Positions 43,348-50,204 of a stretch of DNA of 50,204 nt are shown one piece after another (the stretch's first letter is position 1; each line of letters opens with the position of its first letter). Source of the DNA: UMGS172 sp045578845 (GTDB taxonomy: Bacteria > Bacillota > Clostridia > Oscillospirales > Acutalibacteraceae); assembly GCA_045578845.1 (NCBI GenBank), contig JAZNLA010000005.1:1-50204 (forward strand), written 5' to 3'. Made by a program: the position numbers and the translations under genes. Below the pieces are notes generated by a model. That model searched no databases and had not been told where the DNA came from. It was given only the letters and a program-made list of their open reading frames with translations.

Positions 43348-43673
43348 GATAAAAGTTTTGACAGTGCCGCCGCTATTTCATAAGCGGGTTTATCCGATGC
43401 TAAAACATTAACACCTTTTGTTACTGCCGCCGACTCTACATCCTTTTCAAGGGTGACGCCCTCGGCAAGGATTATACAGGCTGTATCGGCAAGCGAGGCA
43501 ACCGCCAAAATATTGACATTTGACATAATGGTTATCCACGCATCGCCCGACTTGGCACGGCCCATGACCCAACTGAGCAAATCGCCTATATATCCGCCCT
43601 CAACCTCGCGGTCGGGGTCGATTAGCGATATGCATTTAAGTTCAAGAGTTTCCTTTAACTCTTTTACGGTCAC
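43344..43673 (-). CDS. DRTGG domain protein (second copy)
   Basis: A 109-aa protein that resembles the small DRTGG domain, named after a motif shared with phosphotransacetylase and CBS-linked proteins. Here the corresponding segment reads LEGGYIGDLLSWVMG-like (VEGGYIGDLLSWV), with the fold alternating strands and helices to the end. It may bind a nucleotide. It is homologous in layout to the other DRTGG gene in this operon, from which it is separated by two genes. Overlaps both neighbours by four bases. Confidence 0.75.
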   Translation of the reverse strand: MTVKELKETLELKCISLIDPDREVEGGYIGDLLSWVMGRAKSGDAWITIMSNVNILAVASLADTACIILAEGVTLEKDVESAAVTKGVNVLASDKPAYEIAAALSKLLS

Positions 43674-44950
43674 TTGCCGTCACCTCTTTTATCATTATCG
43701 TTGTTGTTTCGTGCTTTTTTAATTACACAGTCTTCTACGCTGCACAGTCCTCTTACCACATCTTCGGCAAAGGCACGGCAGTTAGGTGCACCGCACGAAC
43801 CGCAATCTATTCCCGGTAATGCTTCTTTTAATTTTTGAATATCCGCCATCATTCTCATTGACTCGGCTATTGTATCGCTGAGTCTTGATACCGGCACATA
43901 GTCCGGCACGCCCTCAAAATACTTATCCGACGGAATATATCTTTCGTCTTTGGGTAATGTGTTTTGTGAAACGGGCAAATATCTGCGTAAGGTTTGCAGT
44001 CTTGCCTTTGCAATAAACGGATTTTCCATTGTAAGCACGCCGCCGACGCAACCGCCGGTACATGCATTAAGTTCAATGAACTCGAGTTGCGGAATAGTGC
44101 CGTTTTCGATTTGGTCAAGCATTTTAATGACATTTTCAATGCCGTCAGCGGCAAGATATTTATCATTAAAGATTGCCGTTGCTTCACCGCCCGAAGTTGC
44201 CCAACTGACACCTATAACACCTGAACGTGAAACCGGTACGGGTGTTTTTTCGCGTTTCATAAGGTTTATGAGCGTAAAGTAAACATCACTAATGGAAATA
44301 ACCAAATCAATCTGGCTTTTATATTCACCAAAACCGTTTTTAACATAACTCATTTTGGCGGGACAAGGAGAAATAAAGCAAACGCCTATATCCTCTGCTT
44401 TCAGTTCATGGTGATTTTCGAGAGCTCTTTTTCTCGCTTTTTCCGCCGCAACCTCCATAGGGGGTAAAAGCGGTAAAAGGTTATCCTTTAAATAAGGAAA
44501 TCTCAAAGCGATAAGCCTTGCGACAACCGGACAAGCAGAACTTATAACCGGTTTTTTAATACCCTCGGTCTTTAGGTAAATTCTCGTATATTCCGAAACA
44601 ATTTCGGCGGCTTGTGAAACTTCAAAAACTTCGTCAAAGCCCATGTCGAGAAGACCTTGAAGAACATAATCAATATCGTCAAGTTCTTCGAACTGACCGT
44701 AAAGGGTAGGTGCCGGAAGAGCGATTTTCCATTTAAAACGGCTCATATCGTCCGGCTTGTTGCACACAGCTTTTTTTGCCTTGTGCGGGCACACACGGAT
44801 ACACTCACCGCAGTCAATACATCTATTAGGATTGATAACCGCACGGTTATCTCTAATCCTAATTGCCTCGGTGGGACAATGCCTTAGACAGGTGGTACAA
44901 CCGGTGCATTTATCTTGTTCTAAAGATACCGAATGTTCGTATGTATTCAT
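43670..44950 (-). CDS. Divergent [FeFe] hydrogenase-like iron-sulfur protein
   Basis: A 426-aa protein with an N-terminal two-[4Fe-4S] ferredoxin domain (CTGCTTCLRHCP, CIDCGECIRVCP), a hydrogenase large-subunit domain, and a C-terminal Fe-S domain of the RnfB/ACS type (DCGSCGAPNCRAF). The H-cluster motifs are altered: L1 is SSACPVV rather than TSCCPGW, L2 is SPCPAK and L3 is NACTGGCVGG. The four cysteines that would hold the [4Fe-4S] part are kept, while the proton-transfer cysteine is Ala. Such proteins are treated as sensory or non-canonical hydrogenases. There is no PAS domain, unlike HydS. It probably senses H2 or redox state for the operon; this is inference. 19 bp after the anti-sigma-like ATPase gene. 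Confidence 0.85.
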   Translation of the reverse strand: MNTYEHSVSLEQDKCTGCTTCLRHCPTEAIRIRDNRAVINPNRCIDCGECIRVCPHKAKKAVCNKPDDMSRFKWKIALPAPTLYGQFEELDDIDYVLQGLLDMGFDEVFEVSQAAEIVSEYTRIYLKTEGIKKPVISSACPVVARLIALRFPYLKDNLLPLLPPMEVAAEKARKRALENHHELKAEDIGVCFISPCPAKMSYVKNGFGEYKSQIDLVISISDVYFTLINLMKREKTPVPVSRSGVIGVSWATSGGEATAIFNDKYLAADGIENVIKMLDQIENGTIPQLEFIELNACTGGCVGGVLTMENPFIAKARLQTLRRYLPVSQNTLPKDERYIPSDKYFEGVPDYVPVSRLSDTIAESMRMMADIQKLKEALPGIDCGSCGAPNCRAFAEDVVRGLCSVEDCVIKKARNNNDNDKRGDGK

Positions 44951-44969
44951 AGTGCCTTACTTTCTTAAT

Positions 44970-45392
44970 TTAAAAATCGACACGCATTGTGATTTTCGTG
45001 CCTACGCCGAGTTTGGTTTCGATTTTCATATCGTCGGTATAGCGTTTCATATTAGGCAAACCCATACCTGCACCGAAACCTAACGAACGGATACTATCGG
45101 GAGCGGTTGAAAAGCCCTCTTGCATTGCAAGGTCGACATTTGGTATTCCGGGGCCGCGGTCATCAAGCATAATTTCAACCGAAGATTCATGAACTATAAC
45201 GTCGGCAGTGCCTCCGCCTGCATGAATAACCATGTTGATTTCACCCTCGTACATGGCTATGGAAACACGCCTTATGATTTCGGGCGGTATTCCTATTTGA
45301 CGCAGATTTTTCTTAACCTGCACCGAAGCCTGACCGGCAGATGTGAAATTCTCACCGTCAACCTCAAAATGAAATCTCAATGCTTCACTCAT
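44970..45392 (-). CDS. Anti-sigma-factor-like GHKL ATPase
   Basis: A 140-aa single-domain GHKL ATPase similar to RsbW/SpoIIAB: the N-box YEGEINMVIHAGGG, the G1 box LDDRGPGIPN and a GFGAGMGLPNMKR ATP lid. These proteins bind sigma factors or anti-anti-sigma factors and phosphorylate them. No sigma factor or STAS partner is in the operon, so its target is unknown. Its start overlaps the DRTGG gene by four bases. Confidence 0.85.
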   Translation of the reverse strand: MSEALRFHFEVDGENFTSAGQASVQVKKNLRQIGIPPEIIRRVSIAMYEGEINMVIHAGGGTADVIVHESSVEIMLDDRGPGIPNVDLAMQEGFSTAPDSIRSLGFGAGMGLPNMKRYTDDMKIETKLGVGTKITMRVDF

Positions 45393-45742
45393 TTCGATTC
45401 ACCGTTGCCTACAAGACCGCTTGAATAAAGTTTTCCGCAAGCATTGTACATACGCATTTTGGTAGACATAAGCACAATGCCGCTTTCATTCGCTAATTCA
45501 ACCATTTCCTCGGTCGGCTGCTTGGAACGGACAAATACGACACAAACCATATCCATCATTTCGGCAGTTCTTATAACCTGAGAATTTACAAGTCCCGTAA
45601 GCAGCACCGCTTGGTCTTTAACATAGGCCAAAACATCACTCATCATATCACTGCCGCAGGCGGAGTAAACGTGTTCGTCAAGCAGTTCTTCACCGCTTAC
45701 AACCTCTGCCTCGAGCAGTTCTTTTATCGTGCTGATTTTCAT
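45389..45742 (-). CDS. DRTGG domain protein (first copy)
   Basis: A 117-aa protein similar in layout to the DRTGG domain: MKISTIKELLEAEVVSGEE, then YSACGSDMMSDVLAYVK and a C-terminal ligand-binding-like half. It lies directly after hydC. As with the second copy, it may bind an adenine nucleotide and serve as a sensor; this is inferred. GTLM-type C-terminal segment contains a lone MYNACGKLYSSG. Confidence 0.75.
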   Translation of the reverse strand: MKISTIKELLEAEVVSGEELLDEHVYSACGSDMMSDVLAYVKDQAVLLTGLVNSQVIRTAEMMDMVCVVFVRSKQPTEEMVELANESGIVLMSTKMRMYNACGKLYSSGLVGNGESK

Positions 45743-45767
45743 AAATTTTTCCTCTGATTACTAAATA

Positions 45768-46265
45768 TTAGTCTGCGTACTTAGCGATAATATCGTCAAT
45801 ATCCTTCTCGGTAAGACGGCCGTAAACATCTTCATTTACGGTAAGAACAGGTGCCAAACCGCAAGCACCGATACAACGGCAAGCCTCGAGCGAAAATTTA
45901 CCGTCAGCAGTGCAATCGCCGGGCTGGATACCGAGCACTTCGATAAGACGATCGATAAGTTTTTGAGCACCCTTAACATAGCAAGCGGTTCCCAAACAAA
46001 CCGAAACCTTGTACTTGCCTTGGGGAGACAAAGCAAACTGTGCGTAGAAGGTTGAAATACCGTAAACCTCCTCAATAGATACGCCCATACCTTCGGCAAT
46101 TATCTGCTGAACTTCTATGGGCAGATAGCCGTAAATACCCTGAGCATCTTGCATTACCTGCATAAGCGAGCCTTCGATATGACGCTTTTCTTCGATAACT
46201 GCTCTGAGTTTAGCCTCCTGCTCGGGTGTTCCGTTAAAAGGAACCGAACTGGCATTTTTTTTCAT
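45768..46265 (-). CDS. hydC: NuoE-like hydrogenase subunit
   Basis: A 165-aa NuoE/HydC subunit: an N-terminal helical bundle (MQDAQGIYGYLPIEVQQ, EEVYGISTFYAQF) and a thioredoxin-like [2Fe-2S] domain with CLGTACYVKG and CRCIGACGLAPV supplying four cysteines (C-x4-C ... C-x3-C). It carries electrons between HydB and HydA in trimeric hydrogenases. First gene of the operon; AGGAGG lies about six bases before its ATG. Confidence 0.93.
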   Translation of the reverse strand: MKKNASSVPFNGTPEQEAKLRAVIEEKRHIEGSLMQVMQDAQGIYGYLPIEVQQIIAEGMGVSIEEVYGISTFYAQFALSPQGKYKVSVCLGTACYVKGAQKLIDRLIEVLGIQPGDCTADGKFSLEACRCIGACGLAPVLTVNEDVYGRLTEKDIDDIIAKYAD

Positions 46266-46295
46266 AGCGTTTTCCTCCTAAATGTGATTTACATT

Positions 46296-46317
46296 ACGGC
46301 AAAAAGGCACTTTTGCC
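46296..46317. repeat. Hairpin in the hydrogenase operon leader
   Basis: GGCAAAA-...-TTTTGCC arms (plus-strand 46298-46317) form a stem-loop in the 5' untranslated region, about 30 bases before hydC. Function unknown; no T-run follows. Confidence 0.45.
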
Positions 46318-46344
46318 AAAAGCATACGTAACCAATCTGCATAA

Positions 46345-46362
46345 CTGTTAAAATTATAACAG
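46345..46362 (-). promoter_or_regulatory. Candidate Rex operator at the hydrogenase promoter
   Basis: CTGTTAAAATTATAACAG is a perfect 6-bp inverted repeat with a 6-base centre lying over the -10. It matches the clostridial Rex consensus TTGTTAAnnnnTTAACAA at 11 of 14 fixed positions. Rex represses fermentation and hydrogenase genes when NADH is low; family knowledge and position support it. Confidence 0.6.
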
Positions 46363-46381
46363 ACTTTTTCGCAAAAGTCTA
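46353..46381 (-). promoter_or_regulatory. Promoter of the hydrogenase operon
   Basis: Minus-strand TAGACT (-35), 17-bp spacer and TATAAT. The AGACTTTT/AAAAGTCT inverted repeat (46361-46380) spans the -35 side, and the Rex-like site spans the -10. Confidence 0.7.
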
Positions 46382-46504
46382 CATATTTATAAGAAAAATT
46401 ACAGTTTATAACCATAATTTTTTAGAAAATTATCCGTTTTATTCCTTATATTATGCAAAAATAAACCTTACATTCAAAAAAAATCCTTAATTGAATGAAA
46501 TAAC

Positions 46505-46532
46505 TTGTTTTAACAAAAATTTATGTTATAAT
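46505..46532 (+). promoter_or_regulatory. Promoter of the ABC transporter gene
   Basis: TTGTTT, 16-bp spacer ending TATGT, and TATAAT, 37 bp before the start codon. Confidence 0.65.
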
Positions 46533-46568
46533 ATTCTCGAACAACCTAAGGTTTGAAGGGGTGTTAAA

Positions 46569-48473
46569 ATGCCAGTAAAAGCATTCGATTACGGAGATAT
46601 AACTCCGCCGAAAAATCTAAAAGATATGCCGAGATTTTTAAAAGAACTATTTGGTAATTTCTTTTGCAGATTTTCGTACATATTAAAACTCATTTGGGGT
46701 TCCGGAAAATGGATTTTAATACTAATGAGTCTTATTTGCCTTATAGAGGGTTTTTTGCCCTTAGCAGGTTCGCTTTTAACCAAAGAAATAGTTAATGAGT
46801 TGCAGCGGTCTTTCACATCCGCTGCCATTGTCAACTTCATAGGCTCGCGGGTATTTTATCTTATAATATTTCTGTTTATATACCGAATTGTAAACACTGC
46901 CATAACCGCCGCAAATAATGCTGTTAACCGTATTGCAGGCGAACTTGTAGTAAAACAAATCAGACTTCAGATTATGGAAAAATCAAAAGAACTCGATTTG
47001 GAGTTTTTTGACCTCCCCGAATTTTATGAGAAATTGGAAAACGCCAACCGCGAAGCCGGTGCACGTCCCGTTCAGGTTTTATATCAAACATTTGTATTTA
47101 TAAGCAAAATTATTGAACTTATCAGTTATATTGCTGTGCTTTTGACAGTGCCTGACCTTTGGTTCTCTGTTCCGATATTGCTTGCCATTGCTATTCCGTC
47201 GGCAGTTATAAGTTTCGTTTACCGCCGCAAAAATTTCAAATACCTACGCGGTCACTCCAAAGAACGCCGCGAAATGAACTACTACTCAAGCACCCTTGTA
47301 AATAAAGATTTAGTTAAAGAAATCAGAATCTTTGATTTAACCGACACCTTTGTAGGCAGATTTTCTACCGCTTTTAAAACATATTTCAAGGGACTCAAAA
47401 CCCTCATTTTATCAGAAAGTCTGTTACATATTTTGGTAGGTGTCGGCTTAGCCGCGATTACATTGTTTTTCTACTGCATATTGTCAACAAGGGTAATGTC
47501 GGGCGAATTTATGATAGGTGACTACACATTATATACCGGTGCTGTCATGGCTGTCACGACCGGCGTCAGCAGTCTTATTTCCTCATCTGCCAATATTTAT
47601 GAAGGCACATTATTTATTGATAACCTCATGTTCTTTATGAAAGAAAAACCGACACTTATACCTAAAATAGATAACCCCTTAAAGGTAACCAGAGGTGTAC
47701 CTCATACGGTCGAATTTAAAAATGTATCTTTTAATTATCCCGGTTGCGAAAAACCGGTACTTAAAAATATAAATGTTAAATTCGAAGCGGGACAAACCAC
47801 TGTTTTAGTAGGACTTAACGGTGCCGGTAAAACAACGCTCGTAAAACTGCTCACGCGTCTTTACGACCCGACCGAAGGCGAAATTCTGCTTGACGGCAGA
47901 GATTTACGTGACTACGATATAAAAGACCTATACCACGCGTTCGGTATAATTTTCCAAGACTACGGGAAGTATGCCGTAACGGTGGGCGAAAACATAACAT
48001 TCGGCGACCTTGAAAAAACACCGACTGCTGAAGATATTAAAACCGCAGCAATACAAAGTAATGCAAATGTATTTATTGAAAAATTAGAAAAAGGTTATGA
48101 CACACCGCTGACCCGCTGGTTTGAAAAAGAAGGTGCCGAACTGTCTATCGGACAATGGCAAAAACTTGCTATTGCAAGAGCCTTTTATGCTGACAGTGAA
48201 ATACTTGTTTTGGACGAGCCAACCGCTGCTTTGGACGCTATAGCCGAGCAGGAAATTTTCAATCAGTTCGACGAACTACGCCAAAATAAAATGACTGTTT
48301 TCGTATCGCACAGACTATCATCCGCCACCGATGCGGGACAGATAATAGTGCTCCAGAACGGCTCGGTTGCCGAAAGCGGCACACACCGTGAACTGATGAA
48401 TAAAAAAGGCAAATACTACGACCTTTTCACCACCCAAGCCAAACGATATTTGGAAACTGAAAACGAAGAATGA
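46569..48473 (+). CDS. ABC transporter, fused permease and ATPase
   Basis: A 634-aa half-transporter: six membrane helices in the first ~340 residues and a C-terminal nucleotide-binding domain. Walker A is GLNGAGKTTLVKL (residues ~417-428), the signature is LSIGQWQKLAIARAF (SIGQW replaces the usual SGGQ), Walker B is ILVLDEPTAALDA and the H-loop is VSHRLSSATDA. Works as a dimer; alone here, so a homodimeric exporter of a peptide, lipid or drug is likely. The N-terminal ~45 residues before the first helix are cytoplasmic and amphipathic. GAAGGGGTG lies five bases before the start. Confidence 0.92.
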   Translation: MPVKAFDYGDITPPKNLKDMPRFLKELFGNFFCRFSYILKLIWGSGKWILILMSLICLIEGFLPLAGSLLTKEIVNELQRSFTSAAIVNFIGSRVFYLIIFLFIYRIVNTAITAANNAVNRIAGELVVKQIRLQIMEKSKELDLEFFDLPEFYEKLENANREAGARPVQVLYQTFVFISKIIELISYIAVLLTVPDLWFSVPILLAIAIPSAVISFVYRRKNFKYLRGHSKERREMNYYSSTLVNKDLVKEIRIFDLTDTFVGRFSTAFKTYFKGLKTLILSESLLHILVGVGLAAITLFFYCILSTRVMSGEFMIGDYTLYTGAVMAVTTGVSSLISSSANIYEGTLFIDNLMFFMKEKPTLIPKIDNPLKVTRGVPHTVEFKNVSFNYPGCEKPVLKNINVKFEAGQTTVLVGLNGAGKTTLVKLLTRLYDPTEGEILLDGRDLRDYDIKDLYHAFGIIFQDYGKYAVTVGENITFGDLEKTPTAEDIKTAAIQSNANVFIEKLEKGYDTPLTRWFEKEGAELSIGQWQKLAIARAFYADSEILVLDEPTAALDAIAEQEIFNQFDELRQNKMTVFVSHRLSSATDAGQIIVLQNGSVAESGTHRELMNKKGKYYDLFTTQAKRYLETENEE

Positions 48474-48494
48474 TAATATAGACGGCAAGCATCG

Positions 48495-48595
48495 AGCCTT
48501 CCCCTTGAGGGGAAGGTGTCACGTAGTGACGGATGAGGTGGAGTATTATAACTCATCCACCGCAAGCGGTCCCCCTTCTCTTAAAAGAGAAGGCT
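48495..48595. repeat. Composite palindromic intergenic repeat (MITE/REP-like)
   Basis: About 100 bp made of consecutive hairpins: CCTTCCCC-TTGA-GGGGAAGG, GTCAC-GTA-GTGAC, GGATGAG...CTCATCC, CCGC-AA-GCGG and CTTCTCTT..AAGAGAAG. It begins AGCCTT and ends AAGGCT, giving a short terminal inverted repeat. I know the GTGTCACGTAGTGACGGATG core as a frequent intergenic repeat in gut Clostridia. It carries no ORF, so it would need trans-acting help to move. Confidence 0.75.
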
Positions 48596-48598
48596 AAA

Positions 48599-48632
48599 AC
48601 GGCCCCTTTACTTAAGAGGGCTGTTTTTTTAA
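48599..48632 (+). terminator. Terminator after the ABC transporter gene
   Basis: ACGGCCC and GGGCTGT arms flank a short loop, followed by seven T. Read-through from the ABC gene would pass the repeat and end here, before dinB. Confidence 0.8.
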
Positions 48633-48642
48633 GTAAAATTTC

Positions 48643-48656
48643 CAAACATTTGTTCT
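48643..48656 (+). promoter_or_regulatory. Candidate LexA (SOS) box of dinB
   Basis: CAAACATTTGTTCT matches the Gram-positive SOS box CGAACRNRYGTTYG at 11 of 14 positions and abuts the dinB -35, a fitting place for repression. No lexA gene is in the window. Confidence 0.5.
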
Positions 48657-48684
48657 TTACAAATTAAATCAAGAGTGATATAAT
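48656..48684 (+). promoter_or_regulatory. Promoter of dinB
   Basis: TTTACA, 17-bp spacer and TATAAT, 33 bp before the ATG. Confidence 0.75.
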
Positions 48685-48716
48685 GATAATAGAACGTAAA
48701 AAAGAGGTGAGGACAT

Positions 48717-49961
48717 ATGAAAGGCGAAAGAACTATTTTACATTGCGACCTAAACAATTTTTACGTTTCGGTTGCCTGCCATGATTTTCCCGAACTCAAA
48801 GGCAAACCTGTAGCGGTGGGCGGAAGTGTTGAAGAACGGCATGGAATTATACTTGCCAAAAGCGAAGAGGCTAAAAAATACGGCGTTGCCACAGGTGATG
48901 CACTTTGGGAAGCCAAGAAAAAATGCCCCTCGCTTATCATTGTCCCACCCGATTTCAAACGATACAGTTATTTTTCAAAACTTGTCCGCGGCATCTATGA
49001 GCGGTATACCGACTTGGTTGAGCCATTCGGCATTGACGAATGTTGGCTTGACGTGACCGGCAGCCGACGGCTGTTCGGTGACGGCGTGCAAATAGCCGAC
49101 GAACTCCGCCGCGTTGTAAAGGAAGAATTAGGTCTTACCATTTCAGTGGGTGTAAGTTTTAATAAGATTTTCGCAAAACTCGGCTCAGACCTAAAGAAGC
49201 CCGATGGCACAACCAATATTCCTTTTGAAAAATATAGAGAAATAGTATGGCCTTTAAGTATAGATACTCTGCTCGGGGTAGGCAAAGCAACCGCTGAGAA
49301 ACTTCGCCACCTCGCCATTTTCACTATAGAGGATTTGGCAACCGTTGACCCCGAAATATTAAAACTTAAACTCGGCAAAAACGGTGAACTTTTATGGCAT
49401 TTTGCCAACGGCAACGAAAATTCGCCTGTCAGAGAATGTGACGACCGTCCCAAGCCCCAAAGTATAGGTAGGTCCACCACCTGTGCTAAGGATTTGAGAA
49501 ATTTCGAAGAAGCATATACGGTGCTGCTTAAACTTTCCGAAGAAGTATCTCATGAACTTCGCAAAGAAGACATGGAAGCACACGGAATTTCGGTAAGTAT
49601 CAGATTTGATAACCTTGAAAGTAAAGAGTTTATGACAAGACTGTCAGAGCCTTTGCAATCATCAAAGTTTTTAGCCAAAGAGGGTATCAGACTATTAAAG
49701 AAAAATTTCGGGTTTGAAAGGCCTTTGCGTTCAATAGGGATCAGGGCAATTTCACTTGACGATTACAACCCCGAATGTCAACTCTCATTTTTCAGTGACC
49801 GTTTGAAGGTTATAAAATATGACCGTTTAGAACGAAGTATCGACGATGTGCGTGAACGTTTTGGAGTTGATGCAGTAGTAAGAGCTTCACTGCTAAATGA
49901 AACGAAAGCATTTTCCGAGCAATCCCCTACTACCTTAGGCAACACATCACAGATACGGTAA
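48717..49961 (+). CDS. dinB: DNA polymerase IV (Y family)
   Basis: A 414-aa error-prone translesion polymerase. Y-family motifs: the metal-binding LHCDLNNFYVSV (D10 region), GIILAKSEEAKKYGV, the catalytic SVGVSFNKIFAKLGSDLKKP with preceding FGIDECWLD (the acidic pair), the helix-hairpin-helix thumb and a little-finger domain. The late CQLSFF is a likely sliding-clamp binding motif. GAGGTGAGG lies six bases before the start. It bypasses damaged bases; LexA control is suggested by the box upstream. Confidence 0.96.
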   Translation: MKGERTILHCDLNNFYVSVACHDFPELKGKPVAVGGSVEERHGIILAKSEEAKKYGVATGDALWEAKKKCPSLIIVPPDFKRYSYFSKLVRGIYERYTDLVEPFGIDECWLDVTGSRRLFGDGVQIADELRRVVKEELGLTISVGVSFNKIFAKLGSDLKKPDGTTNIPFEKYREIVWPLSIDTLLGVGKATAEKLRHLAIFTIEDLATVDPEILKLKLGKNGELLWHFANGNENSPVRECDDRPKPQSIGRSTTCAKDLRNFEEAYTVLLKLSEEVSHELRKEDMEAHGISVSIRFDNLESKEFMTRLSEPLQSSKFLAKEGIRLLKKNFGFERPLRSIGIRAISLDDYNPECQLSFFSDRLKVIKYDRLERSIDDVRERFGVDAVVRASLLNETKAFSEQSPTTLGNTSQIR

Positions 49962-49985
49962 CTAATTGTCAAATAGTAAAATGCA

Positions 49986-50060
49986 TCCTGTCATACTGAG
50001 CGGAACGCAGTGAAGTCGAAACATCTGTAAAAATTCCTCGGCAGGCTCGGAATGACAATG
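49986..50060. repeat. Intergenic repeat of the 'TCATACTGAGCGGAACGCAG' type
   Basis: The stretch from CATCCTGTCATACTGAGCGG to CTCGGAATGACAATG has complementary ends (TGTCAT...ATGACA) and a form I have met often as dispersed intergenic sequence in gut bacteria. No ORF. Confidence 0.6.
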
Positions 50061-50080
50061 TATAATCCAAATAAGCAACA

Positions 50081-50123
50081 AAAACCCAACCCCTTTGGCT
50101 GATTACCAAAGGGGTTGGGTTTT
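50081..50123. terminator. Bidirectional terminator at the right end
   Basis: An 18-bp stem (AAAACCCAACCCCTTTGG and complement) with a seven-base loop and A/T flanks ends dinB and the minus-strand gene beyond. Confidence 0.88.
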
Positions 50124-50157
50124 AAAAGATTTGATTTAATGAAACTTTTCTTTACTG

Positions 50158-50204
50158 TTAACCTAAAAGGTCCCACCAGTCATTTGCCGAAATAGATACC
50201 TCAG
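50158..50204 (-). CDS. 3' end of an unknown gene, cut by window
   Basis: Reading inward on the minus strand, one frame gives EVSISANDWWDLLG then a stop, followed by a 34-bp gap and a strong terminator. This is plausible as a gene end, but only 14 residues are visible, so no family can be named and it may be chance. Confidence 0.4.
   Translation of the reverse strand, partial: EVSISANDWWDLLG

Noticed and set aside
46505..46516. TTGTTTTAACAA before the ABC gene as a Rex site
   Set aside because: The half-sites are separated by two bases rather than the eight-base centre of Rex operators, so it does not fit the consensus.
1..50204. CRISPR array, tRNA or rRNA gene
   Set aside because: I saw no regularly spaced direct repeats, no cloverleaf with TTCRA and anticodon arms, and no rRNA-like sequence.

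Overview
The window looks like chromosomal DNA of an anaerobic, low-to-mid GC member of the Clostridia, probably gut-associated and close to the Oscillospirales; this is an inference from gene content. It carries a bifurcating-type [FeFe] hydrogenase operon, Gram-positive style GGAGG ribosome binding sites, a Firmicutes-type L10 leader and a Cys4 L33, and has no respiratory genes. Both window ends cut genes.

Region by region: (1) 1-2.7 kb is an accessory patch with a partial GNAT acetyltransferase, an XRE/zinc-ribbon regulator and a hybrid ORF joining a MerR N-terminus in frame to a serine recombinase that has lost its catalytic domain. (2) 2.8-10 kb is a catabolic locus: SDR, cytoplasmic GH10 enzyme, RraA-like protein and enolase-superfamily sugar-acid dehydratase on the minus strand, a divergent AraC regulator, then a PutP-type symporter. 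(3) 10.1-15.7 kb holds rpmG-secE-nusG-rplK-rplA and, behind its own promoter and L10 leader, rplJ-rplL. A MATE exporter lies between the two ribosomal groups, rpoB does not follow rplL, and SecE carries an unusual four-helix N-terminal extension. (4) 15.9-24.4 kb (plus strand) holds a YfhO-type membrane protein, rpe, a 39-aa membrane peptide, a phosphohexomutase, a DMT transporter, a YgjP-like metalloprotein and MetY, with a convergent MecA-like gene. (5) 24.7-33.3 kb is a tightly packed minus-strand run: zapA, U32 protein, htpG, a small membrane protein, lepA, VanZ, GNAT, M16 peptidase. (6) 33.4-36.2 kb has a Gfo/Idh oxidoreductase behind a type II restriction-modification pair resembling HinP1I (GCGC). 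(7) 36.3-38 kb has a TIM-barrel epimerase-like gene and birA. (8) 38-46.3 kb is a ten-gene hydrogenase operon: hydC, two DRTGG proteins, two GHKL ATPases, a second divergent hydrogenase-like protein, a PHP protein, a [2Fe-2S] ferredoxin, hydB and hydA. Its promoter carries a Rex-like operator. (9) 46.6-50.2 kb has an ABC exporter, a palindromic intergenic repeat, dinB with a candidate LexA box, another repeat and the last codons of a cut-off gene.

The main leads are: near-absence of GCGC outside the first 2.7 kb (by eye three sites in 47.5 kb against four in the first 2.7 kb), matching the HinP1I-like system and marking the left end as recently acquired or misassembled; the SecE fusion; the hydrogenase operon with embedded signalling-type genes; the MerR-recombinase hybrid; and shared leader motifs before rplK and rplA. 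No tRNA, rRNA or CRISPR array was seen.
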